From Nocardia australiensis (GTDB lineage Bacteria > Actinomycetota > Actinomycetes > Mycobacteriales > Mycobacteriaceae), in assembly GCF_020733705.1 (NCBI RefSeq), contig NZ_JAJFZM010000001.1, forward strand, positions 2,852,001 through 2,916,000: a DNA stretch of 64,000 nt, read 5' to 3'. The position numbers were made by a program, and so were the translations under genes. Shown piece after piece: positions 1 through 8,609 of the stretch. Below the pieces are notes generated by a model, which was given only the letters and a program-made list of their open reading frames with translations, was not told the DNA's origin and did no database searches. Every line of letters begins with the position of its first letter. Within the stretch, counting starts at the first letter, position 1.

Positions 1-41
1 GTCACGACCGAAGGCGGTGGGTCGATGGTGCGGGTGTTCAT
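1..41 (-). CDS. Possible start of a gene running off the left edge
   Basis: On the minus strand an ATG at 41 is preceded by GGGGAGG three bases upstream and stays open to the window edge, giving 13 codons beginning MNTRTIDPPP. The ribosome-binding site is the only support. The product cannot be identified from so few residues. Confidence 0.35.
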   Translation of the reverse strand, partial: MNTRTIDPPPSVV

Positions 42-381
42 GATCCTCCCCAGAAAATTGTCGGTGTGCTGGTTTACAGTGCGTTCTGGTGACCGGCGAA
101 AACGATCGCTATGTTTGGTCACAGGGGTGGGGTCCGATCCCACCGATGCGCATAGCTGAAGTTGTTGTGGTTGCGGCAGTTCGACGAGGCTTCGAGGCTT
201 CGACCTGCGATGTCACCCGAACGTGCGACCTAGAAAACCACGAGATCAGGTAGTGACTGGGCCATTCGCACGGCCCAAAGCCCATTCGTGCAAACACCCA
301 GGAAACGGTTCGCAGACGGCGCGCAATTCGGTTCGCGTTCGATGCTCGATTCGATCCGCTTTTGCAGAGGATGAAACAACT
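42..381. other. Intergenic stretch, no gene recognised
   Basis: This stretch lies between the leftward gene at the edge and the XRE regulator. No reading frame has a convincing start or a family match. It presumably holds the divergent promoters of both neighbours, but I see no clear operator or terminator. Confidence 0.4.
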
Positions 382-1272
382 ATGACCAGCGACGATAAAC
401 CATCGACCCTGCCCCGGCGGCAACTCGGGCGCTTCCTGCGCGAGGAACGCGAGGGGAGCGGCCTGTCTCTCGACAGGGCCGCTCATCTCGTGCAACTGAG
501 CAAAGCGGCGCTACAACGCATCGAGACCGGCGGTGTGAAGAAGTACCGCGTCCGCGACATACAGGCGCTCTGCGAACTCTACGAGGTGGACGCCGAAGAC
601 ACCGCCCGCGCACTCGAGCTTGCGAAGCAGGCGCGAGTTACGTCGTGGTACACGGCCTTTGGCGGGCTGTATAGCGATGCGACATTCAATATGTATGTCG
701 AGTTGGCACCGGCCGCACGTCGGCTGATTGCCTATCATGAGATCGTGCTTGGCCTGCTCCAGACCGCCGACTACGCGCGGGCACTGATCGGCGCGTTCTA
801 CTGCGATAGCACTCCGGAAGACATCGACCGTCGGGTCGAACTGCGACTGAAGCGGCAAACTATCGTCACACGCAAGGCAGATCCAGTGAAACTCGAACTG
901 CTGCTGCATGAATCGGCGCTACACCGCGTTGTCGGCGGACCCCGTGTGATGGCAGCGCAGTTGCGGCACTTGGCCGAGATCGGCAAGCTGCCGAACATCT
1001 CGCTGCGCGTGCATCCGCTCCAGGCTGGATGCGTCTGGGGAGTGCTGCATGGACCGTTCGAGATTCTTGATTTCGGCACCGACGCCAGGGGGCGCGTGGT
1101 GGAGCCTCCCCTGGCCTATTTCGAGGGAAATGGTAAGCCTGACTTGTATCTCGAGCATGCCGATGACGTGCGGCGCTACCATGAGATTGCATCGGCTATA
1201 CGGAGTGCAGCACTGGATGAGACGCAAACGCGAGATCTGCTCAGACGGGCAGCAAGGAGTTACGCATCATGA
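382..1272 (+). CDS. XRE-family regulator with DUF5753 domain
   Basis: A 296-residue protein with an N-terminal helix-turn-helix at about residues 14-70 (ERE-GLSLDRAAHLVQLSKAALQRIETG) followed by a DUF5753-type domain to the C-terminus (YHEIVLGLLQTADYARAL, then HEIASAIR near the end). Such proteins are abundant in Actinobacteria and usually sit directly before a DUF397 gene, as here, with a 4-base ATGA overlap. The pair is thought to act in developmental or antibiotic regulation, with DUF397 as a partner protein. The ATG at 382 was chosen over the upstream in-frame starts because GAGAGGA-like bases (AGAGGA) lie ten bases before it and the homologous domain begins just after. The target genes are unknown. 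Confidence 0.88.
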   Translation: MTSDDKPSTLPRRQLGRFLREEREGSGLSLDRAAHLVQLSKAALQRIETGGVKKYRVRDIQALCELYEVDAEDTARALELAKQARVTSWYTAFGGLYSDATFNMYVELAPAARRLIAYHEIVLGLLQTADYARALIGAFYCDSTPEDIDRRVELRLKRQTIVTRKADPVKLELLLHESALHRVVGGPRVMAAQLRHLAEIGKLPNISLRVHPLQAGCVWGVLHGPFEILDFGTDARGRVVEPPLAYFEGNGKPDLYLEHADDVRRYHEIASAIRSAALDETQTRDLLRRAARSYAS

Positions 1273-1478
1273 GTAATGAACTGTCCAGATTGAATTGGTT
1301 CAAGAGTAGCTACAGTGGCGGTCAGACCTCTTGTGTCGAGGTTGCGTGGGTCGAAGGCGGCGTTGTGGGCGTGCGTGACTCGAAGAACCCGACCGGGCCC
1401 GCTCTGGTGTTTTCGCCGAGTGCGTGGGATGCGTTCACCGCTGGCGTAGTGGGCGGGGACTTCAAACAACAAGCCTGA
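1269..1478 (+). CDS. DUF397 domain protein
   Basis: A 69-residue protein made up entirely of a DUF397 domain: the WFKSSYSGG start motif, a central CVEVA strand, VRDSKNP and a final W-F segment. The ATG overlaps the stop codon of the XRE regulator (ATGA), indicating translational coupling. DUF397 proteins are small acidic partners of XRE regulators in streptomycetes and nocardiae. Their biochemical role is not firmly settled, so the pairing is better supported than the mechanism. Confidence 0.88.
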   Translation: MSNELSRLNWFKSSYSGGQTSCVEVAWVEGGVVGVRDSKNPTGPALVFSPSAWDAFTAGVVGGDFKQQA

Positions 1479-1800
1479 CTTGTCGCAACCGAATTGGCAT
1501 AACGTCTGCCCCGGCGGCATATGCCAGTTCGGATTGCGATCTCGTGGTCAAGCGTTGTCGGCCCGGCTGGGCGCAACCTTCCCCGCAAGCTCACGAGCAT
1601 CGACCCTGCCGGAACCCGGTAGGTCGGCTCGATCTGCGGCCCGCTCGGGTCGTTGGGCCGATCAGCGGCACCGCCCGCGCCTACACCCGGCGCACCCCGT
1701 CGAAGGGCACTAGCCGGTCCCGGTGCGTCTGTTGTGTAGTCGCTCAGCAGAGTTCATTTCAATGCGAACTCGTCGTGCGTCCTCCGCTCTGATCTCACGC
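1479..1800. other. Intergenic stretch, no gene recognised
   Basis: Downstream of the DUF397 gene and facing the stop of the leftward gene that follows. The region is GC-rich, with open frames on both strands but no start/RBS pair or family signature. I see no T-tailed terminator hairpin despite the convergent arrangement. Confidence 0.4.
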
Positions 1801-2373
1801 TCACGAGAAAGTGAGGCCGAAACGTGCGCCCAGACGGTTGAGTGCTTCCGGATTCCCGAAAATGGCTTCGCCATTGAGGTCCTCGTCGCATGGATCAACG
1901 TCACAGAAACGCTCGGATGGGCTTGCGGCCAATCCGGACAGGTATGAGGCGAAGGTGAGTGAGGCTTCGAAATGCTCATCCGGGTCGCCGGCGGATACCG
2001 GCCACGATATGGTCTCCTGGTTCCAGTCGAAATGGAGCGCCCATTCCGCGTCGATCTCGACCAATCGCACGTTGGTGACCGTTACCAAGCCTCGGGTGCA
2101 GGAGGCGATGGACTCCAACTCGTCCTGATACCACCGCAGCCGGTCATCGTGGTCGGCGTCGCCGATGCCACGGAATGTCTTGTAATCCAATGTGTATCGG
2201 ATCTCGAGCTCGCTGAGGAGTGCGAGCACGGCCTCGTGGGCGGTAAAACCGTAGTAGCTCAGCGGCTCGTCGAGTTCGTCCGGCTCCAGCTTCTGTCCGG
2301 GTGTCGATGGGTCAACAAGACCTAGTTCGACGATCAAGTCCACCACCTCGCCGATGGTGCATTCGGAACCCAA
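1801..2373 (-). CDS. Hypothetical acidic protein, 190 aa
   Basis: The protein is acidic and has no signal peptide or membrane segment. It begins GSECTIGEVVDLIVELGLVD and carries a segment rich in Asp and Trp (DADHDDRLRWYQDELESI) and an NPEALNRLGARFGL tail. I do not recognise the family. Its size and acidity would suit an immunity-type protein, but nothing specific supports that. The start is a TTG at 2373, favoured because a near-perfect GGAGGAG lies six bases upstream and no in-frame ATG occurs nearby. It is transcribed alone, leftward. Confidence 0.6.
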   Translation of the reverse strand: MGSECTIGEVVDLIVELGLVDPSTPGQKLEPDELDEPLSYYGFTAHEAVLALLSELEIRYTLDYKTFRGIGDADHDDRLRWYQDELESIASCTRGLVTVTNVRLVEIDAEWALHFDWNQETISWPVSAGDPDEHFEASLTFASYLSGLAASPSERFCDVDPCDEDLNGEAIFGNPEALNRLGARFGLTFS

Positions 2374-2523
2374 AACTCTCCTCCGGCTTCATCTTCGAGC
2401 AACCGCTGCTGGCGGAGCGTACCGAAATATCGAGGTACTTTCCTGCTCGAACCTGTGCCCATCGCTGGGGGCATATTCGCCTCGGCTTCGAACGGCTCGA
2501 GCAAGACGTCCCCGATTTTGGGC

Positions 2524-3378
2524 TCAGGCGGCGAGGAAGTTGCGGATCTTGCCGCTGATCGCCGGCCAGTCTTGGCCGAGCCAGATGAAGTGGCTGTCGG
2601 CCTGACTCTCGACAAGGCTGCTGTGTTGGATCGCGGAGGCGAGGGCCTCGGCGTGGTCGAACGGCACGGAACCATCGTTGCGGCTGGCGATCACAAGGGT
2701 GGGCTGGGTGACCTCGCCAGCACTGCCCGCAACAGCGGCGAGGTCGTTGCGGAAACCGCGACCGGACCGCATTCTCGAGAACAGCTCGATCAACAGCCGG
2801 CGGTTTTCGGCGGACAACGCGGCCACGACCTGCCGGGCAGGGAGAGCGGCGAGATCACCCAGCAGCATTCGCAGGCCGAGGTCCGGGGCGGTACGCATGA
2901 TCACGCGTACTGCCGACCACGTAATGCGCTCGGTCGCGGCGGCGAATACGAGCCGAGCGGCCATGCGGGTCCGTTCGTCAGGCCATGGAAGCGGGCCGAC
3001 CGCGCTTTGGAAGATGACTCGCTCCACCAGGTCCGGGTGGCGAGCGGCGGTCGCCATCGCGGTAGGTCCCCCTGCCGAAATGCCGACGACGGCAGCGACA
3101 CGGGTGATACCGAGATGGTCACACAGCGATCGGGTGACATCTGCGAATCCGTCGGCCGTCATGCCGGTCGACAGCGGTGTGCGACCGTAGCCGGGCCGCG
3201 AGGGCACCAGCACCGAGTATCCGGCGTCGACGAACACGTCCTCACCGAGTGCGAGTCCGGCGTTCATATGCCCGCCGTGGAACACCACAACTGTGGTACT
3301 GCCGCGCTGGTCGAACCGATACTCGACCACGCCGCAATCCAATTCGGCGGTCATGGTGGAACGGGCAACACTGGTCAT
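2524..3378 (-). CDS. Alpha/beta-fold hydrolase
   Basis: A cytosolic hydrolase of 284 residues from the ATG at 3378. The oxyanion-hole HGG lies at about residues 34-36, the nucleophile elbow G-I-S-A-G-G has its serine near 101, the catalytic Asp is in SRNDGSVPF near 235, and the His is in DSHFIW near 263. All three catalytic residues are therefore present. Two further in-frame ATGs (3450, 3354) are possible, and none has a strong RBS. The substrate cannot be deduced. Family members include esterases, lactonases and haloperoxidase-like enzymes. It may share a transcript with the small unassigned frame just upstream. Confidence 0.8.
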   Translation of the reverse strand: MTSVARSTMTAELDCGVVEYRFDQRGSTTVVVFHGGHMNAGLALGEDVFVDAGYSVLVPSRPGYGRTPLSTGMTADGFADVTRSLCDHLGITRVAAVVGISAGGPTAMATAARHPDLVERVIFQSAVGPLPWPDERTRMAARLVFAAATERITWSAVRVIMRTAPDLGLRMLLGDLAALPARQVVAALSAENRRLLIELFSRMRSGRGFRNDLAAVAGSAGEVTQPTLVIASRNDGSVPFDHAEALASAIQHSSLVESQADSHFIWLGQDWPAISGKIRNFLAA

Positions 3379-3699
3379 GCCCATCATGATGGTCCACAGG
3401 CACCCCGACGATCCAGCCGGCTGGCGTCCGCGCTGCCCCATCGTGTGCATCTCCGCGATCAGCTGGTCGGATCACTGCGTTATCGGTTGGCGGATAATGA
3501 TCGGCAGCTCAACCAGCTTGGATTGCGCGCGGAGCTTCCGCTCCGCTCTGCGCCGCACCGCAGCAACAACGACTGGACTCGGAATGCCAGCGTTCGGCTC
3601 CATCTCCGGAAGAACCTCTGCCCCATGAAAATTAAGTTCAGTGAAGGGCTGCGGCGTGGCCATCGAACAAGATCGACAATAGCTTCGACGAAGCGTGTA
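3379..3699 (-). other. Gap with one weak small frame
   Basis: Between the hydrolase and the phosphotransferase, both leftward. A 63-codon minus-strand frame (3472-3663, starting MATPQPFTELNFHG and rich in Arg/Lys in its second half) could be a small gene upstream of the hydrolase, but it has no clear RBS or family match. I do not call it a gene. Confidence 0.3.
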
Positions 3700-4611
3700 T
3701 CAAACACCCTTCAGAACACGATCAAGTGCCGCCCGGCCTGCGGGTCCCCAGTGCGGCTTGCCGCCGCGAAGTCCCCGATCTCCGTTCTGCCCCATGAGCA
3801 TCAGGAAGAGGCTCTTCATAGCGGCCAACCCGCGAGCGCGCCGGATCGCCGCCTCGTCCGCATACGCGTACATGTCGAAAAACCGTGAGGCCGTGCCCGC
3901 GGGTAGCAGCACCCATGCGGCGGCGAGGTCCCACGTCGGATCGCCGGCGAACATGTCACCGAAATCAACGATGCCCGAGAGCGTTCCGTCCGAGACGACG
4001 ACGTTCGCGGGATGGAGGTCGCCGTGCACCCACACCGGCGGACCCTCCCATCCCTGCGCCGCAACGGCGTCAGCCCAGACGGCCCGGACGTCGGCAGCGA
4101 TGTCGTCGGGAGCGATGTCGTCGGAAGCGACGGCCTGGAGGATGTTCTCGAAGCCGTCCGTGCAGTTCCTGGGATGGGCTCCGCGGTCCGTGGCGGTCGG
4201 CGCCTCGGCGGGTGCCTCCACATGGAGCGCCCTGAGGAAACCCGCCAGTGTGTCGGCCGCGTGGGCGCCGCGGCTGATCGAGCTTTGGTCAAGCGGCTTG
4301 CCGGGAACCCACGTCATCACGGTCCAGTGTTTGGGGAAGCGCTCGGACGGTTCGCCGAACCGCACCGGGGTCGGCACCGGGAGCGGCAGGAGCGGGGCAA
4401 GCACAGGTAGCCACCGCCGTTCCTTGAGCTGGAGCTCTGGAGTGGGGTCCATGTGCTGCATTCGCACGGCCAAGTCGTTCCCGAGACGCCACATTTGGTT
4501 GCCCCAACCGCCCGCCACCTCGCGGATGGCCAGCCCGGCAAGGTCTGGATGTTGGTCCCGCAGCAGGCCGCGGACCAGGTCTGCGGTGATCTCGATCTCG
4601 GTGTCGGCCAT
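3700..4611 (-). CDS. Aminoglycoside phosphotransferase family protein
   Basis: A 303-residue protein with the APH/choline-kinase fold. The catalytic loop HGDLHPAN is at about 196-203 and the metal-binding IVDFGD at about 214-219. The nucleotide-binding lobe includes LAVRMQHMD, and the inter-lobe segment is VMTWVPGKPLD. Proteins of this type phosphorylate small molecules with ATP. Characterised relatives confer aminoglycoside or macrolide resistance, but many are metabolic kinases of unknown substrate. Length and motifs are intact. The ATG at 4611 leads directly into the domain. It is divergent from the kinase-like gene at 4819. Confidence 0.85.
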   Translation of the reverse strand: MADTEIEITADLVRGLLRDQHPDLAGLAIREVAGGWGNQMWRLGNDLAVRMQHMDPTPELQLKERRWLPVLAPLLPLPVPTPVRFGEPSERFPKHWTVMTWVPGKPLDQSSISRGAHAADTLAGFLRALHVEAPAEAPTATDRGAHPRNCTDGFENILQAVASDDIAPDDIAADVRAVWADAVAAQGWEGPPVWVHGDLHPANVVVSDGTLSGIVDFGDMFAGDPTWDLAAAWVLLPAGTASRFFDMYAYADEAAIRRARGLAAMKSLFLMLMGQNGDRGLRGGKPHWGPAGRAALDRVLKGV

Positions 4612-4818
4612 ACGAAGTCACAGTACCGAGGCGGCAGACCGCGCGGACGCCTCGTCTCTCACTACGTGGAGTCGTCGCGTGGAGATTGTGACGTAGAGTG
4701 CGGTTCCGGGGGACAAGCCGGGACAGCCGTCGGGTGCGGTCCCGGACCGACCTCCTGCCCGCTCCGGAGGCCGCCGGCACGACCGCGTGGTCATGGCTGA
4801 ATCGAGGTCGGCGCCCGC

Positions 4819-5973
4819 ATGAAGGCCGCAGCGAATTCCCTTGACGCAGTGACGTCCTGTTCACCTGACGCGCCGACGACCCGCGACATGTCGCGCTCGG
4901 CGCGCCTGCACGTCCACAGCGCCGTCTCCACAGCCCTGGCGCTGCACAGCGATCACGCGTTGCGCGAGCTCGTGGACGCGGCCGCACCGCTCGGCGCCGG
5001 TATCGGCGGGAAGTCGGCGCTGCTGCAGGTCGCCGGAACCCCGGTCTTCGTGAAGCGAGTACCCCTCACCGACCTGGAACGGCAGCCGCAGCACGTCCGG
5101 TCCACGGCGAACCTGTTCGACCTGCCGCAGTTCTGCCACTATGGCGTCGGCCTCATCGGCGGGCCGGGCTTCGGGGCCTGGCGCGAGCTCGCCGCGCACA
5201 TCATGACGACGAATTGGGTGCTGGCCGCCGAAGGTGAGGGCTTCCCGCTGATGTACCACTGGCGGGTGTTGCCGGACACGACGCCGCTGCCGAAGGAGCT
5301 CGCCGACATCGACCGCGCCGTCGCCTACTGGGACGGCCGACCGCAGGTACGCCACCGGATCGAGGCGCTGCGGGACTGTTCTGCGAGCATCGCGCTGTTC
5401 CTGGAGTACATCCCGCAGAACCTGCACGAGTGGCTGAACGTCCAGATCGAGGCGGGCGAGGAGGCCACCGACCGTGCCTGCGCCACGGTGGAGCGGGAAC
5501 TGGCGGCCGGCACCGCGTTCATGAACAGCCGTGGGCTGCTGCACCTCGACGCGCACTTCGAGAACATCCTGACCGACGGTCAACGCTTCTATTTCGGCGA
5601 CTACGGCCTCGCGCTCTCCTGCGGGTTCGACCTCTCGCCGGCCGAGGCCGCGTTCTTCGGCCGGAACCAGAGCTACGACCGCGGCTACACCGCCACCTAC
5701 CTGGTGAACTGGCTGCTCACCGCCCTGTACGGGCTCCGGCGCGAGGACCGGGAGACACGCGCGGCGATGGTGCGCGCCATCGCCGAGGGCAAACCGCCGG
5801 AGGGCATCCCCGAGGAGGCCACCGCGCTCCTCACCCGGCACGCACCGATCGCCGCGGCGATGTCCGCATTCACGCGTGCGTTCCAGCAGAAGAGCCGGAG
5901 CACCCCATATCCGGACCATGAGATCCGCCGCCTGCTGGACGGCCAGGCCATTCGGAGCCCCGACGTTAGGTGA
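4819..5973 (+). CDS. Protein-kinase-like phosphotransferase
   Basis: A 384-residue protein with a kinase-like fold: a Lys in VFVKRVPL (about 79), a catalytic loop HLDAHFENIL (about 242-251) and a metal-binding FGDYGLALS (about 259-267), where Tyr replaces the usual Phe of DFG. A glycine loop GAGIGGKSA near residue 60 fits the nucleotide-binding lobe. It lacks transmembrane segments and the usual bacterial Ser/Thr kinase domain layout, so it is probably a soluble small-molecule or peptide kinase. A weak GAGG precedes the ATG at 4819, and an internal ATG at 4888 is also possible. The coding sequence is noticeably higher in GC than the neighbouring hydrolase. Confidence 0.75.
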   Translation: MKAAANSLDAVTSCSPDAPTTRDMSRSARLHVHSAVSTALALHSDHALRELVDAAAPLGAGIGGKSALLQVAGTPVFVKRVPLTDLERQPQHVRSTANLFDLPQFCHYGVGLIGGPGFGAWRELAAHIMTTNWVLAAEGEGFPLMYHWRVLPDTTPLPKELADIDRAVAYWDGRPQVRHRIEALRDCSASIALFLEYIPQNLHEWLNVQIEAGEEATDRACATVERELAAGTAFMNSRGLLHLDAHFENILTDGQRFYFGDYGLALSCGFDLSPAEAAFFGRNQSYDRGYTATYLVNWLLTALYGLRREDRETRAAMVRAIAEGKPPEGIPEEATALLTRHAPIAAAMSAFTRAFQQKSRSTPYPDHEIRRLLDGQAIRSPDVR

Positions 5974-6029
5974 CCCACCGCATCCTCGGTGCCACTTGAC
6001 GCCGCGAGAACACCGCTACGCAACGCCGC

Positions 6030-6309
6030 GGATCACACATCGCCCGCCGCCGCGCTACCCGACCCAGCGAGGAATACCGCACACCCACCGACACCGAATG
6101 GGATGCCTTCCTCGCCCACTTCGAAAAACGCAAGGTCTCGGTCGGAACCTGCGCCCGAGCATTCGCCACGGCCTGCGTCCATGAGCACGCCTGTGTCAGA
6201 TGCTCGCTCCTCAGGCCGGACCCCGCCCAGCGGCCCCGGCTCGAAGAGATCCACGACAACCTCGAAGCCCGCATCGTCGAAGCCAAACGCGAAGGCTGGC
6301 TCGGCGTAG
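6030..6309 (+). pseudogene. C-terminal remnant of a tyrosine recombinase/integrase
   Basis: Reading in frame from about 6030 gives RPSEEYRTPTDTEWDAFL, then ERKVSVGTCARAF-like residues (KRKVSVGTCARAF), HEHACVRCSLLRPDPAQRPR and AKREGWLG. This matches the cysteine-containing C-terminal tail of actinobacterial site-specific integrases of the tyrosine-recombinase type. The catalytic part is absent, an in-frame stop lies at 5997, and similarity ends abruptly near 6309. It is a clear fragment, not a functional gene. Confidence 0.7.
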
Positions 6310-6455
6310 TTCGGCGCACCTCGATCGGCGTTGAAAGCGACTGTGGCCGTTTCGAACCGCACACTGTGCGGCATTGCAGGACGGGATTTCCGTCGACATC
6401 CTCGATCTTGTGTCACCGTTCGCAGTGGACTTCTTCGCGTACCCGCTCAGATCGG

Positions 6456-7037
6456 TCAACGGCGCACCCGATAGCGCAGGTGAAGCACCCGGTTACCCTG
6501 AATAACCACGTCAGGATCCTCCAACAGGTGCTGCGCGTGGACCGACCCGAAGTAGCGCTTGCCGGACCCGAACACGACGGGTACGACGTCCATGCGCACC
6601 TCGTCGATCAGGCCCGCGGCAAGCACCTGGCCGCCGACGTCGCCAGCGGCGACCTCGACCATGCGGTCACCCGCAAGCTCCTGCGCCTTGGCCACGGCTG
6701 CCTCGACGCCGTCGACGAAGTGAAACGGCGCCTCGGGGTCCCAGCCCTCGGGCTCCGGCCGGTGCGTCACGACGACCACGTGGTCGATCCCGCCCGGAGG
6801 CTTCCCGTCCCAGCCGTCCGTCATGTCGAAGACGTGGCGGCCGACGAGTGTCGCCCCGATCTGGTCCCAGTACAGCCGGGTGTAGTCGTAGGACGTCTGC
6901 GACACCTTCACCTCGCCGCTCTCGTCCAACGGGACGTCACCGCTGGACAACCAGTCGAACAGCGGTCCGGGCTGGTCATTCTCGTCCGCGACGAAGCCGT
7001 CCACCGACACCGAGCTGTACATGACCACCTTGCCCAC
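6456..7037 (-). CDS. Dihydrofolate reductase family protein (RibD C-terminal type)
   Basis: A 193-residue protein with the RibD-C/DHFR-like fold: an MYSSVSVDGFVA start strand, a VGRHVFDMTDGW loop, a VVVTHRP strand, a DVGGQVLAAGLIDEV segment and a final VVPVVFGSGKRYFG strand. Members are NADPH-dependent reductases of unknown substrate, common in actinomycetes. The start is a GTG at 7037 preceded by GAGGAG. It lies 66 bases downstream of the AraC-type regulator on the same strand, so the two probably form a small operon with the regulator first. Integrase remnants flank both genes. Confidence 0.82.
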   Translation of the reverse strand: MGKVVMYSSVSVDGFVADENDQPGPLFDWLSSGDVPLDESGEVKVSQTSYDYTRLYWDQIGATLVGRHVFDMTDGWDGKPPGGIDHVVVVTHRPEPEGWDPEAPFHFVDGVEAAVAKAQELAGDRMVEVAAGDVGGQVLAAGLIDEVRMDVVPVVFGSGKRYFGSVHAQHLLEDPDVVIQGNRVLHLRYRVRR

Positions 7038-7103
7038 GGGGCTCTCCTCTGCTTTGGGGTGCCCCCAAATTAGCGTGTCGTGAGCTGTCGCTCTTGTAAG
7101 AAA

Positions 7104-7949
7104 TCAATCGGCAGGCAGCGGCCAGCCGTCCAGCGCGTTGCCGGGATGTTCGCGCACGAACCGCCGCCGGACTTCGACGTACCGGGTCGGCGTGAGCCCG
7201 GTGAACGCCCGGAACTCGTGGCCGAAGTGGGCCTGGTCGAAGTAGCCTGCGCCACCGGCGAGGTCGCCCCAGTCGATCGGTCCGGCGGGGTTGATCGCGA
7301 ACACGGTGGCGGTGAAGCGGTAGGTGCGGGCCAGCCGCTTCGGCGTGACGCCGATGAGCTCCTTGAACCGCTGTGCCAGATGAGTGCTGCTGACACCGGC
7401 TGCCACGCTCAGGTCGCCGATCGCCACCGCCCCGCTGGTCGCCGCGATGACGCTGCTCGTATGGCAGACCAGCCCCAGGCCGGCGGTCTCGCACAGCCGT
7501 CGCATTAGCTCCTCCTCGAGCAGCGTCAGCATCTCGTGCGGTCCGTCCGCCGTGGCCAGCCGGTCTCGCAGCTCAGCAATGGCGGGCCGGCCCCAAACCT
7601 GCTCTACCGTCACCGGCCGGTCACACAGCTCGGCCGCGGGCATCGGCAGGAACGGCGCCAGCCCCCACGGCTTGAAGTGCACGCCGACGGACCGGGTCCG
7701 GAGTGGGTAGCCGAACTCCAACGCGCGGGTGGGCATGGTAACCACGCAGCCGTCGGCGTACTCGGCCGTCTCGATGTCGGTACCGGCGCGGATGCGGAAC
7801 GGCGCCCCGAGGTTGACGATGAGCAACGCCGACGGCATCGGCGGCAGCGTCAGCCGGGCGTACGGCGGCGCACCCTCCAGGTAGTAAAGGTCGTCGATCA
7901 GCCCGTCCAGCGGCGGTCGCGGCACTCTGGACACGTACTCCACGCCCAC
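7104..7949 (-). CDS. AraC-family transcriptional regulator
   Basis: The N-terminal part (RPPLDGLIDDLYYLEG, then PSALLIVNLGAPFRIR) matches the sensor domain common in actinobacterial AraC regulators. The C-terminal 100 residues hold the two helix-turn-helix motifs, VAAGVSSTHLAQRFKELIG and GYFDQAHFGHEFRAFTGLTP. A GTG at 7949 is taken as the start because conserved similarity begins immediately after it. The frame stays open to 8054, where ATG and further starts exist, and no RBS decides. It lies directly upstream of the RibD-type reductase and probably regulates it. Confidence 0.8.
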   Translation of the reverse strand: MGVEYVSRVPRPPLDGLIDDLYYLEGAPPYARLTLPPMPSALLIVNLGAPFRIRAGTDIETAEYADGCVVTMPTRALEFGYPLRTRSVGVHFKPWGLAPFLPMPAAELCDRPVTVEQVWGRPAIAELRDRLATADGPHEMLTLLEEELMRRLCETAGLGLVCHTSSVIAATSGAVAIGDLSVAAGVSSTHLAQRFKELIGVTPKRLARTYRFTATVFAINPAGPIDWGDLAGGAGYFDQAHFGHEFRAFTGLTPTRYVEVRRRFVREHPGNALDGWPLPAD

Positions 7950-8054
7950 AGCATCGTCGACGCCCCGCCGGCATCGCGCGCCGGGATGGTCCAGCCGCGC
8001 TGACGCCAGCATCGAGCCGGCGCCGATCCCGGACGAGCGCCCGGCCGCGGACAT

Positions 8055-8609
8055 TTGCGTGGGATACGCGTGCTGCGTGAGAGATGGAGGATTCTCGGCT
8101 TTCCAGTGTCGCCCTGCATGAGGGAGGCGCTAAACCACCCTCTGCTGCGTTACCGTGCCCTGCTACGCGGCCCGCAAACACCCTGAACTCGGCAGAAGGG
8201 TCCGTTCGGGCGACGCGGGGATGGGCATGGCCAGTTAGTTCAGAGAAGCAGACGTGTTCGGCAGAGCGGGCCGTCTGGGTTCGGCGGCTGACGGAGCGGC
8301 GGCAACCGCAGCCGATACAGGTCTTCAGGTTCGCCGGGGCGGTGATGAAGCAGTTGGCGCAAACCGGCCTGCGGTGCTCATCGCGTGTCACCGGTTCACG
8401 GCGGGCCCGGCCGCGTGCATACGCTCGATGAACCGCGAAATAACCCGCAACGGCGCGCGGGGCCCGCACCGGTCAGCAGGGGCAGCGGAGGGGTGTTCCC
8501 ACCACATCCTCCCGTGCACGTAGTCCCAGACGAGGGCAGGGACGCATCAATCCGGCTGAGTGGACATGGGGCGCCCACCGATGGCGTTTCTGTCGAATCA
8601 CAATGGGTG
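8055..8609. other. Degraded region between AraC regulator and DUF222 gene
   Basis: Apart from the zinc-ribbon integrase remnant, this stretch contains no intact frame with a convincing start. Its lack of coding structure and the recombinase debris suggest a scar of an insertion. Confidence 0.4.
8235..8412 (-). pseudogene. Zinc-ribbon remnant of an integrase
   Basis: On the minus strand, residues RRPVCANCF-TAPANLKTCIGCGCRR followed after one frameshift (near 8272) by PNPDGPLCRTR resemble the zinc-ribbon repeats found in actinobacterial tyrosine-recombinase integrases. Paired CxxC knuckles are spaced by NPA-TC. No start codon, catalytic domain or intact frame remains. It lies just upstream of the AraC gene, mirroring the other integrase fragment at 6.0-6.3 kb. 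Confidence 0.55.

Noticed and set aside
2455..3888. Long plus-strand open frame of 477 codons opposite the hydrolase
   Set aside because: Low-complexity Gly/His/Arg composition, no RBS and no family; it is the antisense shadow of a clear alpha/beta hydrolase with a complete triad.
4861..5919. Minus-strand open frame of 352 codons
   Set aside because: Antisense to the kinase-like gene; Arg/Gly/Val-rich with no recognisable domain.
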